From Sequoia sempervirens (taxonomy: Eukaryota; Streptophyta; Pinopsida; Cupressales; Cupressaceae), in assembly GCA_007258455.2 (NCBI GenBank), contig VDFB02270651.1:700472217-700536216 (forward strand): a stretch of DNA of 64,000 nt. Reading direction: 5' to 3'. Made by a program: the position numbers and the translations under genes. The notes under the pieces are model-generated. The model did no database searches. It was not told the DNA's origin and saw only the letters and a program-made list of their open reading frames with translations. Shown one piece after another: positions 51,071-62,867 of this stretch. Within the stretch, counting starts at the first letter, position 1. Every line of letters starts with the position of its first letter.

Positions 51071-51854
51071 TATAATTTTCCTCTTTATCCCACCTAGCAA
51101 TCGGATTCTATTCCTAAGGGATATGAACAAAGGATATTAATTCAAACTAAGGAACTTGAGATGGAAAATCTATTGAGCTAAAAAATTTAGCCACTGGGAA
51201 AATTCATGAGTCACCTCTCGATTCAAAATAGAAAACATGATTAAGGAGTTCATTTCATAAAAAAAAAATTATCCCAAATCACAAGATTTCCTAAGAGCTA
51301 AAATAATAGCATGGGCGTCATCTAGTTGTTGGTATTGATCCCCATAGTAGTAGAAAATAAGAAGTAACAAACTGATCTTTAGCATGACCAAACCCTCTAA
51401 GCCCCATAGAACTTATATTGTCATTTAAGGAATAATTGGGTACTAATTTTATAAAAGTAAAGATTGGGATCATTTAGCAAACCTATTAACATTTCTAGAA
51501 GCCTGCAATGTAGGGAAAGAATAGAAAGAGGCACCATCAAGATGAAGCTCAAGATTCTTTGAAATATGAAGATTAGAGGGGGATAGACCTTCATCCATGG
51601 AATGTTGAAAACCAATATTATCCTTAGCAAAATCTATAGCCTTTTGTTAATTTTGTAAGATGAGATTTTGATGACCTTGGAGAACCTGATATTTTTTCTC
51701 AAGCCAAATTTACTAGAGGCTAAAAATGGACCAATATCTCATGCCACCTTAAGAGTGCTATCGAAATAAGGTGGTTGACCCATACTAGCCAAAAACTTAG
51801 ACAAAGAAGTAGCATTGACAAAAATTCAATTCCATATCTCCCACCATTTTCCCC
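51071..51854 (-). pseudogene. LINE remnant: RNase H and zinc-finger region (left of the copia insertion)
   Basis: Continues the RNase H remnant of 26830-27205 and extends upstream on the minus strand through an IWLEKKYQVLQG-like segment to GKWWEIW at the copia junction. It matches the order zinc finger - IW.ERN linker - RNase H of plant L1-type LINEs. Several frameshifts and stops are present. It joins 58375-60960 if the copia element is removed. Confidence 0.6.
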
Positions 51855-54188
51855 TATAAGAGTTGGCTATGGATATAGCCACACAAGATCTAGATTCCTA
51901 ATGGAAAGCACAATGAAACGAAAAGATAATAAGAATAAATTGTATTCCTATCAATAAATGCAAATATACAATGATGATTCAATATGATATTACAAACAAG
52001 ACCCCTTAGTTATATATCCAAGGTGAGACATAGGATTAGACAAGATCATGACAAGTATATCTTAATCTTATGTTATAAGACAACTAATTGTAGTAATACT
52101 CAAGACCACTGAGAGGGGGATGAATCTGTGATGCACAAAATAAATCAATTAAAAAACTTTTGAAAATCACAAACTTCAATGGAAACACACAAGAATTGCC
52201 ATGACACAAGTTTTAAAGAACTAATCCAATCCTCACAATTTGTTCACCATTAGGTCTCACTGACCAAATTCTCACTGAATATAGTATGTCTAGGAGCACC
52301 AACTCCAATGAGGAATAAAGGAAAATTTTATAGAGTACTACTCTATTTACAATATACTCCAGATCATCAATCTCTCTTGTTTCACAAACAAACATTCATC
52401 ACTTATCCCTCCTTTCAACATGTATAATAATTTCTTTACAAGAATCCTCTTATCCCAACAAACATAAACAAGATTAAACTGATGTGTGTATGAACAAAGA
52501 ATCCTTGACCTCTACACACACCTTAACTGTAACCTTCTTTGAATGAACAAAAAAATGACACAAAAATACTTTTACATAATCATGTCCCCTGTTATGAAAA
52601 TCAACCCTAGACAACATTAGACTATAGTCACATGAAAATTTGCACATTCAAAGAACTATTACACAAATTCATACACTTTTCTTACTACCAATCAACCTCT
52701 AGTCACCTATGATCTCATTCAGATCACACTAATCTATGTAAAGAAAAACATATTTCATGAATATAGTCTTTCATAGGCATCATGCAACCCTTTTATAGTA
52801 TGTTATTCAAGTATCCCTCCCTGTATATTGTCTTGACAAAAACATGCTATCATAATCTTCAAAACCTTCTCATAGAGCCCAAACCTTGATAACAATACTC
52901 TCAATGCACTTCCTTCATTACCTATTCCATTGATGTCTCAATACAATTACAAAACTATGTGTAACTAAAAACAAGGTGATGACACTCATATTCCCGTCAA
53001 TGTGAAGACCTCGAGAAGTAACCATTCTTCAACTTTAAAGAGATCCTTTGCTCTTTGAAACCCACCAATCCATCAAACAAATAATGACCATCGATCTTGC
53101 TTTTTGGTGGTAAAAAATAGTTCTTTAACCTGTCTAGTTGGTTACATCCAAGAGTAGGGGTCGGTTTTATGATGAACTTGAACCCTCAAGTTGTCACTTA
53201 AGTGACTTTTCACCAAATATAGTAAGTCAACTAGAAAATATAACATAAAGAAAACTCAGCATTGAAGGCCTTCATAAGACATAAACCCTAGGTCTTCAAG
53301 GCTTTTAGGGTATAGAATAGTCTTAGGGTTTTAGTTATGTTTAGTGTTTTAGGTTATGAGGTATATAAATTTCAACAATCAAAAACCTAAAATGGGATCA
53401 CCAAAATATTATTTACCCCTCTATAATTCTCTGAAACAGATAATAAGAAATGGAAGCAAGGTCAATCTTGTTGAAAGGTAATAAACAAAATACAACCCTC
53501 ATCCTCATAAGAACACCAAGAGAGGTCAAAATAATCTTTGACAGTGATCACTTTGCAACTTTATGAAGCTCAAATGACAATGCTCAATGTCAATGATTCT
53601 TCAGGTCTATTATGTAACAAACCATGTTTATGCCCATATCTCTGACTTTATCAAACATGCTTTTATACAAAACTCTTCCACTAAATACCTTTTTATGCAA
53701 AAATCTTCCATTGAATACTTGATTTATGAAAGATGACAACTTGTGATATGATGAAGGATTTTTGTGAAAAGAAGACTCCATGAATGAACAATAACTCTAT
53801 CCACTCACCATCTCAATATATCTTTAAATGATCAAATAATCACATTGTAATGAAGAAACTTTGTCATAAATATGTCATCAAAGGACAATGAACAAGTATA
53901 CCTTTGCATTAACACCATGAAAGGAATGAACAATTACACTTGACACCAATGAAAAAACAATCAAAAAACACCATGAAATGAATACAAGCACCTTTGACAT
54001 CAATGAAAAATCAATCAACATTAATATTAAATTACCTAGGACACACTTGAATTAAATGACAAAATATAAGATAATATTTAATGCCAACTAAGACTTATAG
54101 AAATATTTCTAGGACCTAAGTAAACTTAACATGTGAATAGGACTTACCAGGTGAATTAGTTAGGTAAAATACCATATTCACACCAAAA
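51855..54188 (-). repeat. 3' LTR of the copia element, interrupted by a solo LTR
   Basis: Matches 57987-58369 in two pieces, 51855-52088 and 54021-54188. Confidence 0.87.
52089..54020 (+). mobile_element. 1.9-kb solo LTR nested in the copia 3' LTR
   Basis: Begins TGTAGTAATACTC, ends AATCAACA, and is flanked by CTAAT and TTAAT (one change from a 5-bp duplication); the uninterrupted LTR at 58200 shows the empty site. It carries ACTGAGAGGGGGATGAATC near its start, as does the sequence at 62868. No second LTR or internal region is visible inside. Orientation is not certain. Confidence 0.75.
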
Positions 54189-55100
54189 ACCCCCTTCAAT
54201 GCAACTTAGGGAGAAGGAAACAAATAAAAATGATGCAAGAATGGGTCATGAATACTAGGATGTGTTAGGTACCCATGTACAAATGATATCTCACAAAAAA
54301 ACAAAAGGAGAAACCTAGTGGAACAAAACTCCTCCCCAAAAGAGAGATAAAAACAAAATGCTCTCAATGAAGAATGAGAAGGAAAAAAAACCCATGTGTG
54401 AAAAAATACCTCCCCATAAGAGAGAAGAAGAGTACCATGCAACCCCTACTCAATGTAGAGTCTCTTACAATGATAGTAGATGTCTGAAACTGAATGTTGA
54501 AGATGATCAAATATCATCGAACAACTTTCCTCCCCTTAGGAAGAAACAAAACCAAGATGTTATGAAATATTATTTCCAATCCTAAAAGGAATATGAGGGA
54601 AGAAGTATGATGATTGTTGTCTCTAAATTCTACTCAAGTGTCTCCATGTTGATGTTGAAAGATAACACACTCCAAATAGGCGTTCTAGGCTACACAATAG
54701 AAGATGACAATTCATAACCTAGTGGAGATTATTGTAGAACACAATCCAAAGACAAAGATATCTCCTATGAAAATAAAGAAGCCTCCTCCAAGAGTTTCTC
54801 AAAATTATCCATGCTCATGTCAAACTATGAAGAATGATCATATTGAGAATGAACAATAGGGTCAAAGTGTTCTCTTACAAAAAAAAAAAGGATTGTCGTC
54901 ATCAAATAGAAGATGAATGTAATCAATGGTGTCTCCCAAATCTAAAATGTGTCACTAAAAAACCCTATAATGTCTATTAAGTAGCCATCCTAAGGATCCC
55001 TATTTGGAAGATGATTGATATCATGTACGTTCAATCACAAGTAGAAAAAACTATGGAAACAAAAGCATCACAAAATACAACATTAGATAGAGAAGATGGA
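54189..55100. other. Copia internal region, 3' part, no domain recognised
   Basis: Integrase and RT would be expected here, but only about 0.9 kb without recognisable motifs remains. Frames on both strands (54206-54442, 54358-54585) have no supporting similarity. Confidence 0.5.
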
Positions 55101-55102
55101 AT

Positions 55103-55336
55103 TCAATGCTCAAGAATTGGAGCACATGTGAGGATACCCAAGTTCAAGTAATCAAAATTCCCCTCAAAATTGTAGTCCACACTAGAAGTGTGATCATCAT
55201 ACAAAGGATCAAAGCTGTCATTAGGAACAAAGTTTGAAAATGTGTATAGATGAGATGCATGATCAAACATCCTAGTAGAAATTTCATCACTTCTCTCCAA
55301 GTCTCTAATGATAACTAAATGAAAAGTTAATTCCAC
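55103..55336 (-). pseudogene. Copia pol: pre-integrase remnant
   Basis: Reads VIIRDLERSDEI then FDHASHLYTFSNF, the segment between protease and integrase in copia polyproteins (usual pattern: IRDL.TG..IA.G..D.ASRLY.FS). Directly downstream of the protease remnant in element order; truncated after EGNFDYLNLG. Confidence 0.65.
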
Positions 55337-55499
55337 AGTATTCCTTGCTCCACCATGAGTTATTTAGAAAGGTGATTGTATATCAAATGAGGTACACAAG
55401 ACATCGTTGAAGGTTTTGTATCTAATACCAATCAATCACCTCCAAAATACATTCGCATAAGTATTATTTCCCATAAAAATAGGTGGCATGACACAAGGC

Positions 55500-55800
55500 T
55501 CAAAATAATAGAACATAGACTATGAAGATGCCATATGATGAGAAGCTCCTAAATTTAGAAGCCATCTCCTTGATCCATGACCTATAGAAGAAAAAAAATA
55601 TACTTGTCCCAATATTATGACTCTTTTCCTTATCAAAATTTGTGTGTTTGGAAGATGAATTTGACATAGACATTCTAGAAGGTAAATTGATTTTGTTCTT
55701 CACAAGAAGATGTTTCAATTCATCAAGGTCCTTCTTATAACAATAATGTTCTCCATGTCTATTCTTCTTGTAATACACAAGTAATTTTCTCCGTCTTAGA
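55500..55800 (-). pseudogene. Copia gag end (zinc knuckle) and protease remnant
   Basis: KKNRHGEHYC is the end of a CCHC knuckle whose first cysteines are lost; it is followed by YKKDLDELKHLLVKNKINLP. After a frame change, WLLNLGASHHMAS (about 55525-55563) corresponds to the protease motif WLLDSGASHHM, with Asn-Leu in place of the catalytic Asp-Ser, so it could not cut even if expressed. Confidence 0.75.
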
Positions 55801-56673
55801 TGATTTTCCCCTTAGAAATGGAATTTATATGTTCTTTTGTGGAATTATATGTGGATTGTGTATTCTTATTAGGCTTATTCTTTTTCTTCTCTTTGTCACT
55901 TGAAGACTTCTCATCCTTTGCAATCAAGGGTTGGTATTTTGAATACATTCAAAGTGCCCATTTGAATAATCTTATCTTTCTCCCTAGTGATTTGCATACA
56001 AAAATCCTTAAAATAAGGCATCTTAAACTTTCTCCCAAAGGCATTCTTTGTAGCAAATAAAGTAGACACAAACACTAAATATTTAGGTTCTAGCTTTGAG
56101 AGAACACTTAGCACCAATTCTATATATCTAATTTTTCAATTTTACACACCTTTGAAGTTGTATTCTTGGTGACTTGAATTTGGTGATGAAGTCTTATATG
56201 TTGTTAAAATTACATGGATTGGGACTTATTAATTTATTCTCATTTCATTTGTTTTCCCAAATAATTTTGACAATGCACTCCACATAGCCACGAGTGTATC
56301 CAAGTGCTTAATGTGAAATAACTTAGGAGAGACATACAAGCACAAATAGCCAATGGATTCTTTTACTATTCAACCACTTAATCTTTTTAGCTTCATCATA
56401 TTTGGGTTCACCATAAATCCCATGAACTACCCTATATAACCTCTTAGCTCTTTGTAATTTGTTCATTTCATAATTCAATTTAGGATAGTTGAAAGGTGTT
56501 AGAAGTGGAACCGAAGGCTGTTCAATGATGAAAGAAGAAGGAAAGAACACAAATAAAGAGGAACACAACCACAACCATAACCACAATATATTCTTCCCAA
56601 GTTCACTCAATAAAAGAACCCCCTCAAATATATGAGCTTGGAACTTTATGATTAGTGTGATTATAGATGCCAC
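55801..56673 (-). pseudogene. Copia gag remnant
   Basis: The minus strand reads KLQRAKRLYRVVHGIYGEP, then after stops and frame changes DFITKFKS, then LSVLSKLEPKYLVFVSTLFA and MPYFKDFCMQITREKDKIIQ. This order matches the UBN2/gag region of plant copia elements. Gag forms the particle in which the element copies itself. At least three in-frame interruptions. Confidence 0.75.
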
Positions 56674-57973
56674 TTGTCAAAAAATTAAAGTGGTCTTGAT
56701 CTTAATACATGCAAATGCCAAATTTGGCCACAAAATTAAAGTACAACTTTTTGAAAAAATGAGATCCATATGGTAATACCAATGCAAAATACATGAAAAT
56801 TTGTGCAATTTAAAAAAACTACACCCAAAAATGTAACCATAGGAGCGAGAATGAAGCCCCAAAATTTCTCAAAATGAGAACTACTCAACAACACCTATGA
56901 TAATACATAATTTTAAAAGAATAAAAACACCAAAATCAAAAACCATATTCACTACTACATAGAGCATGAAATTCTTCCCCAAATAAAAAAATTGCTCACA
57001 AAAAGGAGGTTATGATCCCAAGTTATGAGTGCTAAAATATCAGCTACAAAAAAAAAACTCCATTGAAGAGGGGGGAGGGGGGAATTTAAAAAATGTCTTG
57101 TTGATGTTAGCATGGAATATTTTGTGGCTATCAAAATATTTCACTCACCCGCAATAAAGGGCATATTCTATCGGAAGATTTTTTTGGTGGAATCTAGAAT
57201 ACTCTTGTCGATTATTAAATATTAGCTTCTTATTGGTTTTAAACACCACTAATGACAAGTTTTTGGTAGTAGGGCTATTCCCACACCACATGGCACCAAC
57301 TAGGAAGCCCACCTATGCTACGTGTGGGTACTTGTTGTTGTGCAATTATTGCAACCTATAGTATCTAAGTACACAAGTTTTTTTACTATTTTTAATTTTA
57401 AAAATCTAAAAAAATAATAAAAATCCAGATTTAATTTTTTTTACAGACCATACCATTAAATGGTGTCATGTGCAAGAAATTATGATGCTACAACCAAATA
57501 GTCATATGGATAGTATGAGGTGGGGGAAAAAAAATTCTCTAAGGGCTCAAGAAAAAGTTTCTAATTTTTATGAATTGATAGTTGATTGTAGGGTTCTTTG
57601 GCATTTTAGATGTGATGGTAGGGTATTTTTTACCCAAAATGATCCAAAATTGCACCAACCTCCTAGATCTAGCAACCATCTCATAGCTTCAAACCCTCAT
57701 AGATCTGACCTCAAATATCTAATTTGGATGAAAGAAAAGGCTAAACTAACTTTCTTGAACCACTTGAACTCAATGGTGAGCTTAAATCTACACCAAAAAT
57801 CTCCAAAATGAACTTGAAATACAAAACAACAAAGAGGAACCCCCCAATATCTAGTATTTTTTATTCTCCAAATCATCATTCAATGCAAGAGAAGAGCAAA
57901 CTAAACTTTTCAAGATCTACCAATATTTTCACTCAAAATCTCTCAAAAAGATTAATCAATGACACCCAAATTT
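56674..57973. other. Copia 5' leader / start of gag, degenerate
   Basis: Between the primer-binding site and recognisable gag. A run GGGGGGAGGGGGG lies near 57070. The + strand frame 57470-57811 has no recognised similarity and opposes the element. Confidence 0.45.
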
Positions 57974-57984
57974 CTCTAATACCA
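57974..57984 (-). other. Copia primer-binding site
   Basis: CTCTAATACCA, complement of TGGTATTAGAG; one change from the initiator-Met tRNA complement, adjacent to the 5' LTR. Confidence 0.85.
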
Positions 57985-57986
57985 AG

Positions 57987-58369
57987 TAAGAGTTGGCTAT
58001 GGAGATAGCCACTTGAGATCTAGAAGCCTAATGGAAAGAACAATGAAAAGATAGGATCAATTGTATTCCTATCAATAAATTAAAATATATAATGATGATT
58101 CAATATGAGATTACAAATAATACCCTTTGGTTATATAGCCAAGGTGATACATAGGATTAGAAAAGATCATGAAAAGTATCTTAATCCTATATTATAAGAC
58201 AACTAATATTAAATGACCTAGGGCACAATAATTAAATCACAAAAGGTAAGAAAAGACCTAATTCCAACTAAGACTTCTAGAAAGATTCATATGACATAAG
58301 TAAACTTAACATGAGATAGGACCTACTAGGTGAACTAGCTAGCTAAAATACTATATATTCACACCAACA
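57987..58369 (-). repeat. 5' LTR of the copia element
   Basis: 383 bp, uninterrupted. It provides the empty-site reference for the nested solo LTR and is related to the solo LTR at 1078-1495. Confidence 0.88.
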
Positions 58370-58374
58370 TCCCC

Positions 58375-60960
58375 AAATATCTAGAGAAAAAGGGCATTGG
58401 AAGAAAAGGTGAGAAATTTTTTTTTCCTTACTAAGTTACATAGAACACATTTTGAAAGGAACCTGAAATCCATGTTTTGTAATATTATCTTAGGTGATAC
58501 TTTTATTGAAGCCTCATGAAGAATTTCCATTTAGGCTAGTTGAATTTTTTCTATATTTTATCCATCAAGGAATTTCTCTATTCCCACCATTTTCCCTTTT
58601 TGTTGGGAAATTTCAATCTCTAATCTAATTTTTTAATAACTATGATACTAGATGGTGAGGTACAAGGCTTAGACTAATACAATACAAAAATCTAAAAAAA
58701 TATTCAAATATTAAATTAAGTATTCTTTTAATCTTTGATTGCCAAGAAGATATTAAAAGGATTTAAATTAGAAAGGGTCATTATTGGATCACATAACATA
58801 GGATATATGTGGATAAATATTTGCAAGGAAAAACCACACCAAGAAGAGAGACCAAGAATGTATTAACTTTGAACATTATTACAATACAATAGTACTTTCA
58901 TTCCCATCTTTACCTCCAATCTAGAAACACCTATTTACTTGTGAAAAACCTAAAGAATCCAACTCTCTATCATGTTCCTACAAATATTCCTTCCCATTCC
59001 AACCTACTCTCTATTTTTCCACTACTCTAGGGATTCAATTTATAGGCTTTCATTTGAAAGAGGAAACCATTGTGGTTTACAAAACAAGAGGAAGCTCAAC
59101 AAGAGCCAAGAGGGCATCAAAAAATGACTCTTCATAGATTCCTACATCCAAGGAAAATCAAGAGTCACCCTATTACCTCTCAAGTTCCCAATTTGCATGG
59201 ACAACATTTAGAATACCAAGAGTCACTCAAGGAAAATCTAAAAGACTTTATATTCTCCCTCTTAGGTTCCCAACTTATGGAATGTAAAAATACTTGTGTG
59301 AAACTCACCAGTTATCCTCCACTCTTTCTTATGCACCCCACTTGGAGGTGGAATCTTAATTAATTATTTTTTTCAATACAAGTCACCTTTACCGTTATCA
59401 ATGGACCCCTCATTCCTTATGAATTTATTACAAAAATAGGTGGGACCAAACATTATTAATTATTTTATAATAATGCCTTAAGTTCCTAGAGATAATTTCA
59501 AAGGATGTTGGAAACATTTCAATTGACATAAGATTTACATCTTCAGGAAAATTAACCACCAAAAAATTCACCTCCAACAATTCATCACCAACAATTCATC
59601 GCCATGAAAAATTCATCTCATGGAAAATTCACCATCATGATTTTTTTGTGAATTGATAGCAGTGAATTTTCCACAAGATGAATTTTTCATGGCAAGGAAT
59701 TGTTGGAGGTGAATTTCCCTAGAGCCAAGATTTACAAGTTAAATGACATCTAAATCATGAAAATTTCAAGGGAAGAGTATCCAAGAGCTACTGTATAAAT
59801 TTATTTAGGATCATCACCCAATGTAATAACATCAACATCCTCAAGAGAGTAACATGGTCATTTTACAAGAATAGAAGATAGGGTGGCTTGAGCTTTAAGA
59901 GAACTCCCTTTAGGAAAGCTCCTTGAGTCTTGCAAATAATAAATCAAGGAAATCCCCACCTCAAGGGAAATCTTAAAGTTATAAAATATATACCATAATA
60001 TAATTATAAATTCTTGGAAAATAGGTAGAAGAAGAGGAAAATAAGAGTGAAGGAAAGGTGAATATCCTAGTCATCCTTCCAAAAAAGTGTGCTCTAACGA
60101 TTCTTGACAATCTAGAAGAGACCATTATTGACCAAAGAAACCCTCTTATTAATATTTTCCCATAAACTTGAGCCTCTTCTATCCAAACCCATCCCCAAGA
60201 GCTCAAAATTACCAACCCCTCATAAGTATTTGAAATATAGCATTTTATCTCATTGTTATTTGGATGGCTACACCATCTCCAATTAAGTTTGGCTACCAAG
60301 GATTGGGTATTGAGAACAATCCATCTAAGACCCAAACAACCATTTTACTTAGGCTTGAACACTTAATCCAAGATATGAGACTTTATTTTGAGAATATAAG
60401 TTACATACCCATAAGAATTTCCTATATTGAACATAAAAATCATTAAGGATGTTTTTGGGAGCAAATAAAATGAAGAGCTTCTAGATGGCCAGGGCTTGTA
60501 GGAAAAATTAGAAAATTTAGTCAATTATTTAAGGACAACTATTATAAGGTCTAATTATCAACCTTCATAATAAATACATCAATAATCTTCTTACATTGAT
60601 CCCCCTCTTGGGATTATCCATAGATAATGGGATGCCATGATAATAGATAATAAGAGCTATTCTTTTTTTAGAATGGAGAATAATTGAAATTCATTATTGA
60701 ATGTTCAAGGGGGTATTAAATAACATATTGCATTTATCCTCATTATTTTTTTTACTAAAATCAACTGAATAAATATCCAAATCCTTCCTCAGATCGATAG
60801 CTTCATAAATCTTAGCAACACCCAACAAATTCATGTCATCAACAAATTGAAGACAAGTTTGGGGGTGCATATTTTGTTCAATGGTCTAAAAATGAATGGA
60901 ACCATTAGTATTTTATTCTTAATAAAAATATCCAAACCTTCAACCATTAAGATGAATGAA
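58375..60960 (-). pseudogene. LINE (L1-type) reverse transcriptase remnant, right of the copia insertion
   Basis: On the minus strand, in order: CLQFVDDMNLLGVAKIYEA (60800-60850), where FVDD is the RT catalytic box, still with both aspartates; KSHILD-VFKPK; LRWIVLNTQSLVAKLNWRW (60270-60335) of the RT C-terminal region; HFFGRMTRIFTFP; and CVLCNLV (58431-58449), the first Cys pair of the zinc finger. It joins 51854 downwards once the copia element is removed. Stops and frameshifts throughout. RT fingers and endonuclease upstream are not visible. Confidence 0.75.
59564..59716. repeat. 153-bp inverted repeat (foldback, possible MITE)
   Basis: AAATTCACCTCCAACAATTC at the left end is exactly inverted at the right end. 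The arms stay paired over about 55 bp apart from a 14-bp duplication in the left arm (ACAATTCATC repeated) and a few mismatches; the loop is about 25 bp. No target duplication was clear. Lies inside the LINE remnant. Confidence 0.8.
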
Positions 60961-60994
60961 AGAAAAAATATTATACCGAATAAAATCATTTCTA

Positions 60995-61225
60995 TATAAC
61001 CCATGAGAGAAAAATATGCAAGTATTTAGAATCCACCATACATAATAATAGGAAAATATACCATCAAGATGACACAAAATAATATACTATGGGAAAACAA
61101 TCCATGATGGGAAAACCTATCCTCCAAAATTATCCACACTCAATATATTATTTATCAATAAAACATTACAATACACTTATAAATTCTACATGAATAATTT
61201 TGAAACATCAAGCCCCTCCAATTTG
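60995..61225. repeat. Diverged third copy of the repeat at 25930-26140
   Basis: Shares CCCATGAGAGAAAA, ACATGAATAATTTT/ATGAATAATTTT and GAAACATCAAGCCCCTCC-type words in the same order as 25930-26140 and 50170-50380, at clearly lower identity. A dispersed repeat of unknown class. Confidence 0.6.
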
Positions 61226-62471
61226 GATTTTCAAAATTAAAATAAGATACACTTCTTTTTTTGTGTTTCCAATAACACTTTTCAAATGAGATTAATCTAT
61301 TTGTAAGGAAATTAAAGAAATTAATGTAAATCTAATATACCTATGAAAATAACAATGAATCTAAACTAAACTAACAAACAATGATAGAGTGTTACAATTC
61401 CTAGACGAGAGTATGTGATCTAATTACTAACAAATAAAACTTTACAATAAGAAAATATATTTGAAGCTTATTATGCAACCATTGAAAGTGTGTCCACAAA
61501 GGGTCCAACTTTTATCCATATTATCTTCTCCTCTTTCATCCTTGGGGTGCTCCACTTAATGAAAAGAGAAGATTTCAATTAGTGAGGAAGGTAATATTAG
61601 CTCCATGTGCTATGTGGGTGAGGGGGGGGCCTAGATATGATAATTTGGGATGGGGAATTGTGATTATTCTTTTAATCTTCTAAATGTGATCCAATTCTAA
61701 CATGCAAGGGTACTGAAATTTTTACAAAGAGTTACAAAAGCAATCTAACAATCCTTTTATACTATGGTGAGAAAATCTTCTTCTAAATGGCTCAAAACTT
61801 GTGTATGCAAAAATTATCATCTTTTATGAATGAGAATGGGGAGGTTTATATAGGAAAAAAGGAGAGAATAAAAAATTAAAAAGTCAAGAAAAAGAGGGAA
61901 TGAAAGCTCAAGTTTAAAGCAAGAAATAGAACATATTTTGTCTCCTACTAAAAATGTTAAATTTTGGGAAGGAAATTTGAGAAATAAAATCATATCCAAA
62001 TGACTTATGACCATGATAAAATATAACAAGGTCATCCATGTCATGGTAAGGGTTGTGTCTCTTACTACTACTAGTCAATGAGACCACCTTAAATATTAGC
62101 ATGGATTTATCATGTGAACCTAAGGTCTCTCAAGTGTCCACATAGCTTAAATTAGGCATTAAGAATTTTGTATGGAAGACATGGCTAGAAAGAAAAAGGA
62201 TGAAAAATAATGATGAAGACAACTAGTGATGCTAGGATGTTGAGGATGCCTCCATCAAGGTAGAAAGGTTATGAAGATAAATGACTATACCATATGGGTC
62301 CTAAGCTAGACTACCAAATAATCTTCAAATGTACATATTGAGCCATCAAAATTTGGGTACTTATAGTAACTATGTGAAGATCTACAAGCCAATGAAAATT
62401 ACCTAACAAGTATAGTCCACCAAAAAAAATTTGTCTTTGCTCCTACTTGTACTAATAGTCACACATTTTTT
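61226..62471. other. Gene-less stretch
   Basis: Minus-strand frames 61817-62044 and 61914-62102 are short and unsupported. Nothing recognised. Confidence 0.5.
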
Positions 62472-62867
62472 TTGAAAGAGGATATCCCTTCAAAAGAAAA
62501 TAATCCTAGGAAGAATGTCACATATGACAAGATGATGGCATTGAATTATTGTAAGACTTGTGATTTGGTTTATTTGCATGAATATAGGAAACCCATTAGA
62601 TGCAAGTGCATATTCAAGAAGAATTTTAAAGAAGTTTACAGTAGGTGGATCACTTGAGTGGCACAAGGTGTAGTTTGGTTCTAGGGATATTCTAAATTAG
62701 AGAGAATTGATTTCAATGAGATCCTTTCTCTAATGATATATTTTCTCCTATTGCTAAGTTGATTTCTATTAGGATGTTTTTATTCGCTGTTACATCATTT
62801 AATTTGGAGATTGAGAAAATCAGTGTTAATATTACATTCTTGCATGGAGTCTTAGGGAAGGATATAT
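62472..62867 (+). pseudogene. Ty1/copia reverse-transcriptase fragment
   Basis: Reads YDKMMALNYCKTCDLVYLHE, then FKKNFKEVYSRWIT, and in a second frame LISIRMFLFAVTSFNLEIEK and ITFLHGVLGKDIL. This matches the start of copia RT (TWDLV ... GCKWVYK ... VR.LL..A....E..QMDVKTAFLHGDLEE.I). The catalytic YVDD box is not reached: the fragment ends where a TGTTGGAAAC sequence begins. Several stops and frameshifts. Confidence 0.75.

Larger units (their letters stand above)
27388..51446. repeat. 24-kb duplicated block, copy B (part of contig 3)
   Basis: Matches contig 2 from end to end. Unlike copy A, it continues without interruption into unique sequence at 51447, so contig 3 is probably the better representation of the locus. 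Confidence 0.95.
51855..58369 (-). mobile_element. Ty1/copia LTR retrotransposon, internally deleted
   Basis: Flanked by TCCCC on both sides (51850-51854 and 58370-58374). LTRs on the minus strand start TGTTGGTGTGAATA; the 5' LTR is 57987-58369. The primer-binding site (57974-57984) and a purine tract (54187-54197, AAGGGGG on the minus strand) are in the right places. Gag, protease and pre-integrase remnants are present; integrase, RT and RNase H are missing. The two LTRs differ by roughly 10-15% by eye, so the insertion is old. Confidence 0.9.

Noticed and set aside
58604..59510. TGTTGGGAAATTTC ... TTGGAAACA as another LTR
   Set aside because: Ends look LTR-like, but no target duplication or second copy was found.
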